The notes under the pieces were generated by a model. It ran no database searches and was not told where the DNA came from. It worked only from the letters and a program-made list of their open reading frames with translations. From Streptomyces narbonensis (GTDB taxonomy: Bacteria > Actinomycetota > Actinomycetes > Streptomycetales > Streptomycetaceae), in NCBI RefSeq assembly GCF_014649015.1, contig NZ_BMSF01000026.1, positions 1-64,000 on the forward strand: a stretch of DNA of 64,000 bases, read 5' to 3'. The first letter of the stretch is position 1. Each line of letters starts with the position of its first letter. A program made the translations under genes and the position numbers. Positions 10,119 to 18,074 of the stretch are shown here, in pieces.

Positions 10119-10163
10119 CGTTTCCCTGCCCGGCGCTTCCCTGCCCGGCGCTTCCCTGCCCGG
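10119..10163. repeat. Three tandem 15-bp repeats
   Basis: Three consecutive copies of CGCTTCCCTGCCCGG (first copy with one change) follow the yceI terminator directly and end 14 bp before the DUF4267 remnant. They look like a small variable-number repeat and are not inside a supported gene. Confidence 0.85.
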
Positions 10164-10177
10164 CCGGGGGCAGAGGA

Positions 10178-10483
10178 TCAGGCGGCCTTCGCCGCCGCCT
10201 CGACGACCCCCGGGACCGGGCGGTCGTTCTCGGCCGCGACCTCGTCCCGGGACGAGGTGGCGAAGAGGAGGCCGGCCGTGACGAGGACGCCCACGCCGGT
10301 GGCCGCGTGGATGCCGAGCGCGGCGGCGTACGAGCCGCCGTGGCTCAGGACGGCGAACGCGTCCACGAAGGGGACGATCGCGAGGAGCAGCATCACCCAG
10401 GCCAGCGGGCGACGCCTGCCGAGGGCCAGCAGGGTGAGCACGATCGCGCCGTTGTCAGTGGTGGCGCCTAGCGTCGGGGGCAT
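10178..10483 (-). pseudogene. 5'-truncated DUF4267-type membrane protein
   Basis: The reading frame preserves only the C-terminal half of a DUF4267-like protein: LTLLALGRRRPLAWVMLLLA, VPFVDAFAVLSHGG, AALGIHAATGVGVLVTAGLL, then a charged tail. Intact members are about 125-130 aa and begin with a membrane helix and a fold ending in a KGVRD-like turn; both are absent. The frame continues upstream only as low-quality sequence inside the opposing dnaN-like gene. The first in-frame ATG (10483) overlaps the dnaN-like start on the other strand. Most likely a remnant cut off when the neighbouring segment was joined; a 101-aa functional product is possible but less likely. Confidence 0.6.
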
Positions 10484-11624
10484 GGAAATGCGAATCGACA
10501 GCGGCGTGTTGACCGATGCCGTGGCCTGGGCCGCGCGCGTCCTGCCGGCCCGTTCCCCGATGCCCGTGCTCGGCGGCCTGCTCCTGGAGGCGGCCGGGGG
10601 GCGGCTTCGGGTGTCCGGGCTCGACCACGAGGCCTCCGCGCGCGTCGAGGTCGAGGCCGACACGGGCGTCGAAGGTCGGGCGCTGGTCCTCGGCCGCCGG
10701 CTCCTCGACATCTGCAAGGTCCTCCCACACGGGCCCGTGGAGCTCGCGGTGGAGGGCGCCCGCCTCGCGGTGACCTCGGGCGGCGCCCGCTTCGGCCTCT
10801 CCCTGCTGCCGCTCGACGACTACCCCGCCGCGCCCGCGCTGCCGGAGGTCCGTGGCCTGGTGGACGGGGACGCGTTCGCCGCGGCCGTGGGCCAGGTCGC
10901 CGTGGCGGCGGGCCGGGACGACTCGCTGCCGGTCCTGACGGGGATACGGCTCGCCCTCGACGGTTCGACGATGACGGTGGCGGCCACCGACCGCTACCGG
11001 TACGCGGTCCGCACGCTGGAGTGGTACCCGGACTTCGGCGCGGGAGCGCCGGACGCGGCCACGTCACCGGAGCCCGGGGAGCCCGGCGACACCGCCGACG
11101 TGGTCGTCCCCGCTCGCCGGCTCACCGAGATCGCCCGCTCCCTCGCGGGCGGCGGGCCGGCCCGTCTCGCGCTCGACTCCGGGTCGATCGGCTTCGAGAG
11201 CGGGGGCCTGCGCACCACCACCCGGCTGCTCGACGGCCGGCTCCCCCGCCACGACAAGCTCTTCGCCCTCGGCGACCACGCCCTGGCGGTCACCGAGCGG
11301 GCGCCGCTGACCGAGGCCGTCAAGCGGGTGGCGGTGGTCGCCGAGGGCGACAGCCCGGTCCAGCTGACCTTCACCGGCTCGGGGGTCCACCTTCAGGCGG
11401 GGTACGAGGACGACGTGGCCTCCCAGCGCCTGCCGGGCAGCCTCGGCGGAGCCGACTCCATGACGGTCGCCTTCAACCCCGGCTACCTCCTGGACGCGCT
11501 GACCTCCCTCGACGCCCCCGAGGTCCGCTTCCACCTCCTCGGCCCCGGCCAGCGGGCCCTGCTCACCGACGCCGAGGACCCGGCCCACCGGCACCTGCTG
11601 ATGTCGGTGAAGCCGCTGGTCTGA
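10482..11624 (+). CDS. Second DNA polymerase III beta sliding clamp (dnaN paralogue)
   Basis: About 380 aa with the three-domain clamp plan: domain 1 (MRIDSGVLTDAVAWAARVLP, about 1-120), domain 2 (VDGDAFAAAVGQVAVAAGRD, DSLPVLTGIRLALDG, AATDRYRYAVRTL, about 125-240) and domain 3 ending in LLMSVKPLV, where bacterial clamps end in MPMRL-like residues. Housekeeping DnaN clamps ring DNA and tether polymerase. This copy is remote from dnaA/recF and is likely an extra clamp, as other Streptomyces have. Spacing of the ATG at 10482 to a weak GGGGG is poor; an ATG two codons later is an alternative. It converges on the Gly-rich membrane protein 20 bp away. Confidence 0.88.
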   Translation: MEMRIDSGVLTDAVAWAARVLPARSPMPVLGGLLLEAAGGRLRVSGLDHEASARVEVEADTGVEGRALVLGRRLLDICKVLPHGPVELAVEGARLAVTSGGARFGLSLLPLDDYPAAPALPEVRGLVDGDAFAAAVGQVAVAAGRDDSLPVLTGIRLALDGSTMTVAATDRYRYAVRTLEWYPDFGAGAPDAATSPEPGEPGDTADVVVPARRLTEIARSLAGGGPARLALDSGSIGFESGGLRTTTRLLDGRLPRHDKLFALGDHALAVTERAPLTEAVKRVAVVAEGDSPVQLTFTGSGVHLQAGYEDDVASQRLPGSLGGADSMTVAFNPGYLLDALTSLDAPEVRFHLLGPGQRALLTDAEDPAHRHLLMSVKPLV

Positions 11625-11644
11625 TCACCTCGGCAGGAGCCGGG

Positions 11645-12997
11645 TCAGAATCCGCCGCCGCCGTCGAAGCCGCCGCCCCCGCCGAAGTCGCCGCCGCCGA
11701 AGCCGCCGCCCGAGCCGAAGTCGCCGCCGCCGAAGTCGGATCCGGAGAAGTCGGCGCCGGAGAAGTCGCCGCCGCCGAAGTCGCCGCCACCGTACTCGGA
11801 GGCGTACGCCGGGGTGGACAGCGCGGAGCCGAGCATCGTGCCCACGAGGAGGCCGGGGAGGAGGCCGCCGCCGAAGTAGCCGCCCGCCCAGGGGCCGTAG
11901 GCGGGGCCCGCCTCCCAGTAGGGGCGGCGGCCCGCGTCCGTGTCGACCGTACGGGCGAGGGGGTCGAGGCCGTCGTCGAGGCGGGCGGCGTCGGCCGCGC
12001 AGACGGGGACCTGGCGGGGGGCGCCACCGGCCGGCGTCCAGGTGCGGTCCTCGATGGAGAGGCCGTGGCGCGGGTCGAAGAAGCAGGGGGCGCGCCGCTC
12101 CGGCAGCGGGCGGGACTCGCGGCGGGCGGCGAGGAGGGCGAGGGAGAAGCGGCCGTCGTCCAGGGCCTGGGTGACCCCGCGGACGTCGTGCGGGTGGGCC
12201 GCGGAGGCCATGAGCGACTTGGCCTTGTCGTACGAGTCGAGCGCGTTTTCGTAGTCGCCGCGCTTGGCGTCGTCGGCGCCGGGCTCTGCGGGGTGGAAGT
12301 CGAGGCGTTCGAGCTCCTCGCCGAAGGCGGTGATGTCCTCGTCGACGACGACGCGCAGCTTGTCGAGGGCCTCCCGCTCCTCGGCCTCCTTGCGGAGCCT
12401 CTTGCGGCGGACGACGGCGTAGGCGGCTCCGCCGCTCACGGCGACGACCGCGCCGAGGGTGACGAGTCCGGCGACGGGGACCCCGGAGTCCGCCCCGGCG
12501 GTGCCCCAGGAGGCGGGGGCGGAGCCGCGGAGGGTGGGGAGGGCCTGGTCGGCGAAGTTGTTCAACTCGGTGGCCGCGTCGACGCCCGGCTGGCGTACGG
12601 AGGTGACGAGGTTCTGCACGGCCTGCTGCGACATGACGGAGGAGTCGGCCTTCGCGTCGAAGCCGTCGCCGAGACGGATCGCGTACAGGCCGGTGATGCC
12701 GGTCTGGGTGCGCAGGTTCTGGAAGAGGTCCTCCGGCGGGAAGTCGGCGTTCGCCGGCAGGACGGCCATGAAGAGAGGCTTGTCCGCGTCCTTGATCTTC
12801 TGGGCGAGGGCGTCCGCGTCGGCCTGCGAGAGCTGGTCGGCGGCGCCCGGGTCGACGTAGACCGGGCCCTGCTTGAGGGCGGCGGCCGCGTCGGAGATCC
12901 CCGAGGCCCTGGCGCCCACGGAGGGGGCCAGGGCCAGGAGCAGCAGAAGGATCAACCCGGAGAGGGCTGACAGGAGGGAAAACGGCCTGGTCCTCAT
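11645..12997 (-). CDS. TPM-like membrane protein with Gly-Asp-Phe repeat tail
   Basis: A 450-aa protein: signal/anchor helix (6-28), extracytoplasmic domain of the kind found in actinobacterial TPM/DUF477-type proteins (VYVDPGAADQLSQADADALA ... GITGLYAIRLGDGF, about 45-160), a transmembrane helix (GVPVAGLVTLGAVVAVSGGAAY, about 175), an RRKRLRKEAEE cytoplasmic coiled-coil, and a C-terminal tail of GGGDF/SGADF/GGGGF repeats (about 400-450) after a hydrophobic segment. The role is unknown. A TAACTT hexamer lies 6 nt before the ATG and no ribosome site is visible, suggesting leaderless expression. Confidence 0.75.
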   Translation of the reverse strand: MRTRPFSLLSALSGLILLLLLALAPSVGARASGISDAAAALKQGPVYVDPGAADQLSQADADALAQKIKDADKPLFMAVLPANADFPPEDLFQNLRTQTGITGLYAIRLGDGFDAKADSSVMSQQAVQNLVTSVRQPGVDAATELNNFADQALPTLRGSAPASWGTAGADSGVPVAGLVTLGAVVAVSGGAAYAVVRRKRLRKEAEEREALDKLRVVVDEDITAFGEELERLDFHPAEPGADDAKRGDYENALDSYDKAKSLMASAAHPHDVRGVTQALDDGRFSLALLAARRESRPLPERRAPCFFDPRHGLSIEDRTWTPAGGAPRQVPVCAADAARLDDGLDPLARTVDTDAGRRPYWEAGPAYGPWAGGYFGGGLLPGLLVGTMLGSALSTPAYASEYGGGDFGGGDFSGADFSGSDFGGGDFGSGGGFGGGDFGGGGGFDGGGGF

Positions 12998-13003
12998 ATA
13001 TTG

Positions 13004-13009
13004 AAGTTA
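13004..13009 (-). promoter_or_regulatory. Candidate -10 element, leaderless mRNA of the Gly-rich protein
   Basis: On the minus strand TAACTT is followed by six bases and then ATG; no ribosome site is present. Confidence 0.4.
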
Positions 13010-13061
13010 CCCGAATGGCAACAAACAAGACATAGAGGACCGAACCGATTCCCCGCGGCGG

Positions 13062-14693
13062 CTACTCGGCGGGCTCGATCCCGGCCCGCAGCAGCCCGTA
13101 CGTGAAGGCGTCCTCCAGGGCCTGCCAGGAGGCGGCGATGACGTTCTCGCCGACGCCGACCGTGGCCCACTCGCCGTGGCCGTCGCTGGTGGTGATCAGG
13201 ACCCGGGTCGTGGACTCGGTGCCGTGGCGGCCCTCCAGGATGCGGACCTTGTAGTCGACCAGCTCGAACTTGGCGAGCTGCGGGTAGATCCGCTCCAGGG
13301 CCACCCGCATCGCCAGGTCGAGGGCGTTGACCGGGCCGTTGCCCTCGGCGGTGGCGACGATCCGCTCGCCCTTGGCCCAGAGCTTCACGGTGGCCTCGTT
13401 GGCATGCGTGCCGTCGGGGCGGTCCTCGACGATCGCGCGCCAGGACTCCGTACGGAAGTAGCGTCGGGCGCGGCCCTCGGCCTCCTCGCGGAGCAGCAGC
13501 TCGAAGGAGGCGTCGGCGGCCTCGTACGTGTAGCCCTGGAGCTCGCGCTCCTTGACCCGCTCGACGACGCGGGCGACGAGGGCGCGGTCTCCGCCCAGGT
13601 CGACGCCGAGCTCCTTGCCCTTGAGCTCGATCGAGGCGCGGCCGGCCATGTCGGAGACGAGCATCCGCATGGTGTTGCCGACGAGCTCGGGGTCGATGTG
13701 CTGGTAGAGGTCGGGGTCGACCTTGATGGCGGAGGCGTGGAGCCCGGCCTTGTGCGCGAAGGCGGAGACGCCGACGTACGGCTGGTGCGTGGAGGGCGTG
13801 AGGTTGACGACCTCGGCGATGGCGTGCGAGATCCGGGTCATCTCGGCGAGCGCGCCCTCGGGGAGGACCTTCTTGCCGTACTTGAGCTCCAGGGCCGCGA
13901 CGACGGGGAAGAGGTTGGCGTTGCCGACCCGCTCGCCGTAGCCGTTGGCGGTGCACTGCACGTGGGTGGCGCCGGCGTCGACGGCGGCGAGGGTGTTGGC
14001 GACGGCGCAGCCGGTGTCGTCCTGGGCGTGGATGCCCAGGCGGGCCCCGGTGTCGGCGATGACGGTGGAGACGACGGCCTGGATCTGGGCGGGGAGCATG
14101 CCGCCGTTGGTGTCACAGAGGATGACGACGTCGGCGCCGGCCTCGTACGCGGCGCGGACGACGGCCTTGGCGTAGTCGGGGCTCGCCTTGTAGCCGTCGA
14201 AGAAGTGCTCGCAGTCGACGAAGACGCGTCGGCCCTGGGAGGTCAGGTACGCGACGGTGTCGCGGACCATCTCCAGGTTCTCGTCGAGGGTCGTCCGCAG
14301 CGCGAGCTCGACGTGCCGGTCGTGGGACTTCGCGACGAGGCAGATCACCGGGGCGCCGGAGTCGAGCAGCGCCTTGACCTGCGGGTCCTCGGCCGCGTTG
14401 CCGCCGGCCCTGCGGGTCGCGCCGAAGGCCACGAGCTGCGCGTTCCTGAAGGTGATCTCCTGGCGGGCGCGGGCGAAGAACTCCGTGTCCCGCGGGTTGG
14501 CGCCGGGCCAGCCGCCCTCGATGAAGCCGACGCCGAAGTCGTCGAGGTGGCGCGCGATGGTCAGCTTGTCGGCGACGGTGAGGTTGATGCCCTCACGCTG
14601 CGCCCCGTCGCGCAGCGTCGTGTCGAAGACGTGGAAGCTGTCGTCGACATGGCGGCCGTCGAGGCGCGGGCTCTCGTCGTTCTCCGTGGTCAT
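13062..14693 (-). CDS. cimA: (R)-citramalate synthase
   Basis: A 543-aa enzyme that condenses pyruvate with acetyl-CoA to citramalate, the first step of the threonine-independent isoleucine route. HMGL-like TIM barrel (about 18-290) starting HVFDTTLRDGAQREGINLTV, with the metal-binding HAQDDTGCAVAN near 220 and GYGERVGNANL near 250; a linker (AGLHASAIKVDPDLYQHIDP); and the C-terminal LeuA allosteric domain (about 395-530) that in this family senses the end product. The YGERVGN signature and the length separate it from LeuA and homocitrate synthase. Start chosen at the ATG with AGGAG upstream. Preceded by a leader peptide and attenuator. Confidence 0.94.
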   Translation of the reverse strand: MTTENDESPRLDGRHVDDSFHVFDTTLRDGAQREGINLTVADKLTIARHLDDFGVGFIEGGWPGANPRDTEFFARARQEITFRNAQLVAFGATRRAGGNAAEDPQVKALLDSGAPVICLVAKSHDRHVELALRTTLDENLEMVRDTVAYLTSQGRRVFVDCEHFFDGYKASPDYAKAVVRAAYEAGADVVILCDTNGGMLPAQIQAVVSTVIADTGARLGIHAQDDTGCAVANTLAAVDAGATHVQCTANGYGERVGNANLFPVVAALELKYGKKVLPEGALAEMTRISHAIAEVVNLTPSTHQPYVGVSAFAHKAGLHASAIKVDPDLYQHIDPELVGNTMRMLVSDMAGRASIELKGKELGVDLGGDRALVARVVERVKERELQGYTYEAADASFELLLREEAEGRARRYFRTESWRAIVEDRPDGTHANEATVKLWAKGERIVATAEGNGPVNALDLAMRVALERIYPQLAKFELVDYKVRILEGRHGTESTTRVLITTSDGHGEWATVGVGENVIAASWQALEDAFTYGLLRAGIEPAE

Positions 14694-14795
14694 GACTGTG
14701 ATGGCTCCTGTCGGATGTGGCTCCGGAAGGTCTGGATCCACTTGCCCCCATTCTCACGCGCTGTCCGCTTCCGGCGTGGGTGGGGCCGGAAAACG

Positions 14796-14821
14796 AAAAA
14801 ACCCCTCGCGGGTGCGAGAGG
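14796..14821 (-). terminator. Attenuator terminator upstream of cimA
   Basis: Transcribed toward cimA, an 8-bp stem (CCTCTCGC pairing with GCGAGGGG, one G-U) is followed at once by six T residues: a canonical intrinsic terminator, rare in this genome. It lies about 100 nt before the cimA start codon and about 55 nt after a short leader peptide, so it is placed to stop transcription before cimA. Confidence 0.8.
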
Positions 14822-14848
14822 TCTGCGCGCGGGTCTGAGGCACGGTGT

Positions 14849-14882
14849 CCACTGCCGCGGGGGTTGTGCCGCGGTTCAGTGG
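14849..14882 (-). promoter_or_regulatory. Hairpin over the end of the cimA leader peptide
   Basis: CCACTGCCGCGG (14849-14860) pairs with 14869-14882 in a 12-bp stem with a two-base bulge. The arm nearest the leader includes its TGA stop codon, so a ribosome finishing the peptide would melt the stem. The ilvB leader in this window has the same arrangement. Confidence 0.65.
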
Positions 14883-14917
14883 CCACTGCGGACCGGCGCG
14901 CTGCTGCCGATAATCAT
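14876..14917 (-). CDS. cimA leader peptide (attenuation peptide)
   Basis: A 13-codon frame reading MIIGSSAPVRSGH, with tandem isoleucine codons (ATT ATC) directly after the ATG. A GTG at 14932 in the same frame would give VLATTMIIGSSAPVRSGH, adding Val and Leu. No strong ribosome site is seen for either start. Function is inferred from position: a peptide rich in codons for the pathway end products, followed by a hairpin across its stop codon and a T-run terminator before an isoleucine-pathway gene. Confidence 0.6.
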   Translation of the reverse strand: MIIGSSAPVRSGH

Positions 14918-14975
14918 CGTGGTAGCAAGCACGCCGGAAGTCTGACACAGGTGGGGGGCCGCCGGGACGGCGGTC

Positions 14976-16316
14976 TCACGATACGGGCAGCTGATCCTTC
15001 TTCTGTCCGGGCAGGGTGCCGGGGCCGGACGAGCCGGCGGCGCCGACCCGGCCGAGGTCGATGTCCCGGGTCTCCCGCATCACCAGGTAGACGACCAGGG
15101 AGACGGCCGCGCAGCCCGCCACGTACCAGGAGAAGCCCGACTCGATGCCCGCGTCCTTGAACCAGAGCGCCACGTACTCGGCGGTGCCGCCGAAGAGGGC
15201 GTTGGCGATGGCGTACGGGAGGGCGACGCCGAGGGCGCGGATGCCGGTCGGGAAGAGCTCGGCCTTCACGCAGGCGTTGATGGAGGTGTAGCCGGTGACG
15301 ACGAGCAGCGCGAGCAGGGAGAGGCCGAGGGCCGGCCAGAAGGAGCCCGCGTGCTTCAGCATCGCGAGGATCGGCACGCTGAGGACGGTGGATCCGACCG
15401 CGAAGGTGATGAGGAGCGGGCGGCGGCCGATCCGGTCGGAGAGGCGGCCGGCCAGCGGCTGCAGGCAGGCGAAGACGATGAGGGCACAGAAGGAGACCAG
15501 GGTCGCGGTCTGCTTGGGCAGTCCGGCGGAGTTGGAGAGGTACTTGGTGAGGTAGGTGGTGTACGTGTAGTAGGCCACGGTCCCGCCCATGGTGAGGGCG
15601 ACCACGAGGAAGGCCTCGCGGCGGTGCGCCCAGAGCGCCTTGAGGGTGCCCTGCTCGCCGCTCGCGACCCCGTCGCCCGCGCTCTCCTCGTACACCTCCG
15701 TCTCCAGCATCGTGCGGCGCAGGTAGAAGACGACGGCCGCGCCGAGCGCGCCGATGACGAAGGGGATGCGCCAGCCCCAGCTGTGCAGGGCCGCGTCGGA
15801 CATCGTGCGCTGGAGGACGATCAGCAGGCCGAGGCCGAGGACCTGTCCCGCGGTCATCGACACGTACTGGAAGCTGGAGGCGAAGCCGCGGTGCTCCGGC
15901 GCCGAGGCCTCCGTGAGGTAGGTGGCGCTGGCCGCGTACTCGCCGCCGACGGAGAGGCCCTGGAGGAGGCGGGCGATCAGGAGGACGGCGGCGCCGCCGT
16001 AGCCGGCGACGGCGTAGGTGGGGGCGACGGCGATCAGGAGCGCCGAGGCGGACATCAGGGTGACGGTGAGGGTGAGCGCCGTCTTGCGGCCCTTGCGGTC
16101 GGCGACCCGGCCGAGGAGCCAGCCGCCGACGGGCCGCATGAAGAAGCCGACGGCGAAGATGCCGGCGGTGTTCATGAGTTTGGCGGTGTCGTTCCCCTCG
16201 GGGAAGAAGGCCCCCGCGAAGTAGGTGGCGAAGCTCGCGTACACGAACCAGTCGAACCACTCGACCATGTTGCCGGCGGAGCCGACCCAGATCTTCTTCC
16301 AGTGCTCTCGTCCCAT
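14976..16316 (-). CDS. MHS-family metabolite:H+ symporter (KgtP/ProP type)
   Basis: A 446-aa, 12-helix major facilitator of the metabolite:H+ symporter branch, which imports dicarboxylates such as 2-oxoglutarate, proline/betaine or shikimate. Family marks: WVGSAGNMVEWFDWFVYASFA at the N-terminus, GWLLGRVADRKGRKTAL in loop 2-3, RLLQGLSVGGEYAASATYLTE in helix 4-5, and GRLSDRIGRRPLL in loop 8-9. The central loop is short and the C-terminus hydrophilic. The TetR gene 75 nt upstream on the same strand is the likely regulator. The substrate cannot be assigned. Confidence 0.88.
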   Translation of the reverse strand: MGREHWKKIWVGSAGNMVEWFDWFVYASFATYFAGAFFPEGNDTAKLMNTAGIFAVGFFMRPVGGWLLGRVADRKGRKTALTLTVTLMSASALLIAVAPTYAVAGYGGAAVLLIARLLQGLSVGGEYAASATYLTEASAPEHRGFASSFQYVSMTAGQVLGLGLLIVLQRTMSDAALHSWGWRIPFVIGALGAAVVFYLRRTMLETEVYEESAGDGVASGEQGTLKALWAHRREAFLVVALTMGGTVAYYTYTTYLTKYLSNSAGLPKQTATLVSFCALIVFACLQPLAGRLSDRIGRRPLLITFAVGSTVLSVPILAMLKHAGSFWPALGLSLLALLVVTGYTSINACVKAELFPTGIRALGVALPYAIANALFGGTAEYVALWFKDAGIESGFSWYVAGCAAVSLVVYLVMRETRDIDLGRVGAAGSSGPGTLPGQKKDQLPVS

Positions 16317-16391
16317 GGACCGGAACCGTGCCGGAGGTCACGCACGGGCAACAAGGCTGTAGCGCACAACGATCCTGTGTACTTACGTGCG

Positions 16392-17024
16392 TTACGGTCG
16401 TGGCAGCAGGTCCTGCTCGATGAACTCCCGTACGTGGCCGAGGACTTGCTCCCGTCCGGTGCCCGGGATCCCGACCGCGACATGCACACTGAAGCCGTCG
16501 AGCAAAGCCCTCGTACGGGTGGCGAACCGGTCCGGGTCGACCGACCGGAACTCCCCCCGCGAGACCCCTTCGGCGAGGATCGCGACCAGGTCCCGGTGCC
16601 AGGCGCCCTCGATGGCGGCCTGCCGGACGCGGGCGTCGTCGTCGGCGTTCTGCGAGCGGTTCCAGACCTCCAGCCACAGCGTCCAGTGCGGGTCGCGCGG
16701 GCCGGCGGGGACGTAGACGTCGACATAGCCGTCGAGCCGCTCGCGCGCCGTCCCCGGCCGGGCGAGCAGGGCGCTCCGTGCGGCGCCGAGCCGCCCCTCG
16801 CTCCACTCCAGGGTCTGGAGCAGCAGCTCGTCCTTGGTGCGGAAGTAGTAGAGCAGGTGTCCGCTGCTCATCCCGACCTGCCGGCCGAGCCCGGCCATGG
16901 TGAGCCCGTCGAGCCCCCGCTCGGCGATGGTGTCCATGGCGGCGGCCAGGACGTCCTCGCGGGGCGGGGCGGCCTGGTTGCGGCGGCGGGCGTGGGGTGG
17001 GGTCGGGTCGCTGCTCTGACTCAC
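16392..17024 (-). CDS. TetR-family regulator (BetI-like)
   Basis: A 210-aa repressor. N-terminal helix-turn-helix at about 22-68 (VLAAAMDTIAERGLDGLTMA, GRQVGMSSGHLLYYFRTKDE) followed by an all-helical ligand domain of the TetR_C_6 type (HWTLWLEVWNRSQNADDDAR). The GTG start lies 9 bp after the end of the ECF41 gene on the same strand with no good ribosome site, so translation may be coupled. The transporter gene downstream on the same strand is the probable target. Confidence 0.85.
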   Translation of the reverse strand: MSQSSDPTPPHARRRNQAAPPREDVLAAAMDTIAERGLDGLTMAGLGRQVGMSSGHLLYYFRTKDELLLQTLEWSEGRLGAARSALLARPGTARERLDGYVDVYVPAGPRDPHWTLWLEVWNRSQNADDDARVRQAAIEGAWHRDLVAILAEGVSRGEFRSVDPDRFATRTRALLDGFSVHVAVGIPGTGREQVLGHVREFIEQDLLPRP

Positions 17025-17033
17025 CCGTATGTT

Positions 17034-17951
17034 CTACAGGATGGCCTCGGCGGGTCCGTTCCCGGTCCACGCGCGGAGTTTCTCCGGGTTGCGGACGGCC
17101 CAGATGCGGGTGACGCGGTCCCCTTCGAGATCGAACGCGGCGACGGTCACGGTCACGCCGGTGTGCTGGGCGACGAGACCGGGACGGCCGTTGACCGTCC
17201 GCTCCAGGAGCTTCAGTCCCGGGGCCTTCTCGGCGATGTGGATCAGGTACGCGGCGATGCCCTCGGCGCCCTCGACCGGGTGGAGGACGGTGCCGACCAG
17301 GCCGCCGCCGTCGGCGACCATCGCGGCGTCGGGGTCGAGGAGGCCGACGAGGGCCTCGATGTCCCGGGCCTCCCACGCCTCCTTGAAGTGCCGCACCAGA
17401 CCGGCCTGCCCCGCCGAAGGGGCGGCGGGGGCCTGCGCGGCGCGCATGCGCCGGCGGCCCGAGGAAGCCAGCTGGCGGCAGGCCGCGGGCGAACGGTCGA
17501 GGGTCTCGGCGATCTCCGCGAAGGAGTACCGGAAGACGTCGTGGAGGACGAAGGCCACGCGCTCGGCGGGGGTCATCGACTCCAGGACGACGAGGAAGGC
17601 CATGCCGACCGACTCGTCCAGGGTGACCCGGTCGGCGGGGTCGTCCGCGCCGCCCCACTCCGCGCGGTCGGGCAGCGGCTCGGGTATCCACGCCCCGACG
17701 TACCGCTCGCGGCGCGCCCGCGCCGAGCCGAGCACGTCGAGGCAGACCCGGCCGGCGACCGTGGTCAGCCAGGCGCCGGGCGAGGCGATGGCCTGCTGCT
17801 GCCGCGGGGACAACGCGTACCAGCGGGCGTACGTCTCCTGCACGGCGTCCTCGGCCTCGGCGAGCGAACCGAGCAACCGGTAGGCGACGTTGGTGAGATG
17901 GCGCCGCTCGCCGACGACGGCGCCCACGTCCGACTCGGGCTGTGTGCTCAT
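17034..17951 (-). CDS. ECF41 (SigJ-type) extracytoplasmic-function sigma factor
   Basis: A 305-aa sigma factor with region 2 (TNVAYRLLGSLAEAEDAVQE, about 20-40), region 4 (MTPAERVAFVLHDVFRYSFA, DRSPAACRQLASSGRRRMRA, about 115-165) and a fused C-terminal SnoaL-like domain (about 175-300). The C-terminal marks DGGG and NPEKL are those of the ECF41 group, where the fused domain controls activity in place of an anti-sigma factor. ATG start with GGGGAG ten bases upstream. ECF41 genes usually sit beside a carboxymuconolactone decarboxylase/oxidoreductase gene; here the divergent neighbour is a small membrane protein instead. Confidence 0.9.
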   Translation of the reverse strand: MSTQPESDVGAVVGERRHLTNVAYRLLGSLAEAEDAVQETYARWYALSPRQQQAIASPGAWLTTVAGRVCLDVLGSARARRERYVGAWIPEPLPDRAEWGGADDPADRVTLDESVGMAFLVVLESMTPAERVAFVLHDVFRYSFAEIAETLDRSPAACRQLASSGRRRMRAAQAPAAPSAGQAGLVRHFKEAWEARDIEALVGLLDPDAAMVADGGGLVGTVLHPVEGAEGIAAYLIHIAEKAPGLKLLERTVNGRPGLVAQHTGVTVTVAAFDLEGDRVTRIWAVRNPEKLRAWTGNGPAEAIL

Positions 17952-17992
17952 GGTGCGACCGCTCCCCGTTCCCCCGTGGGTCCGACGTCTCA

Positions 17993-18019
17993 CCTCACAT
18001 TTCGCGGGGCTGTGTCGTC
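17993..18019 (+). promoter_or_regulatory. Candidate ECF41-dependent promoter for the divergent membrane gene
   Basis: CCTCACA (17993-17999), a 16-nt spacer and CGTC (18016-18019) resemble the ECF41 consensus as I recall it (TGTCACA, about 16 nt, CGTC). It reads toward the gene starting at 18075. Confidence 0.4.
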
Positions 18020-18074
18020 GGACTGTCGAGAGAGTACCGATCCACCGCCGCGAGGCAGAAGAAGGGACCACATC

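Noticed and set aside
11645..11800. Short tandem DNA repeats encoding the Gly-Asp-Phe tail
   Set aside because: They follow from the repeated codons of the membrane protein and are not an independent element.
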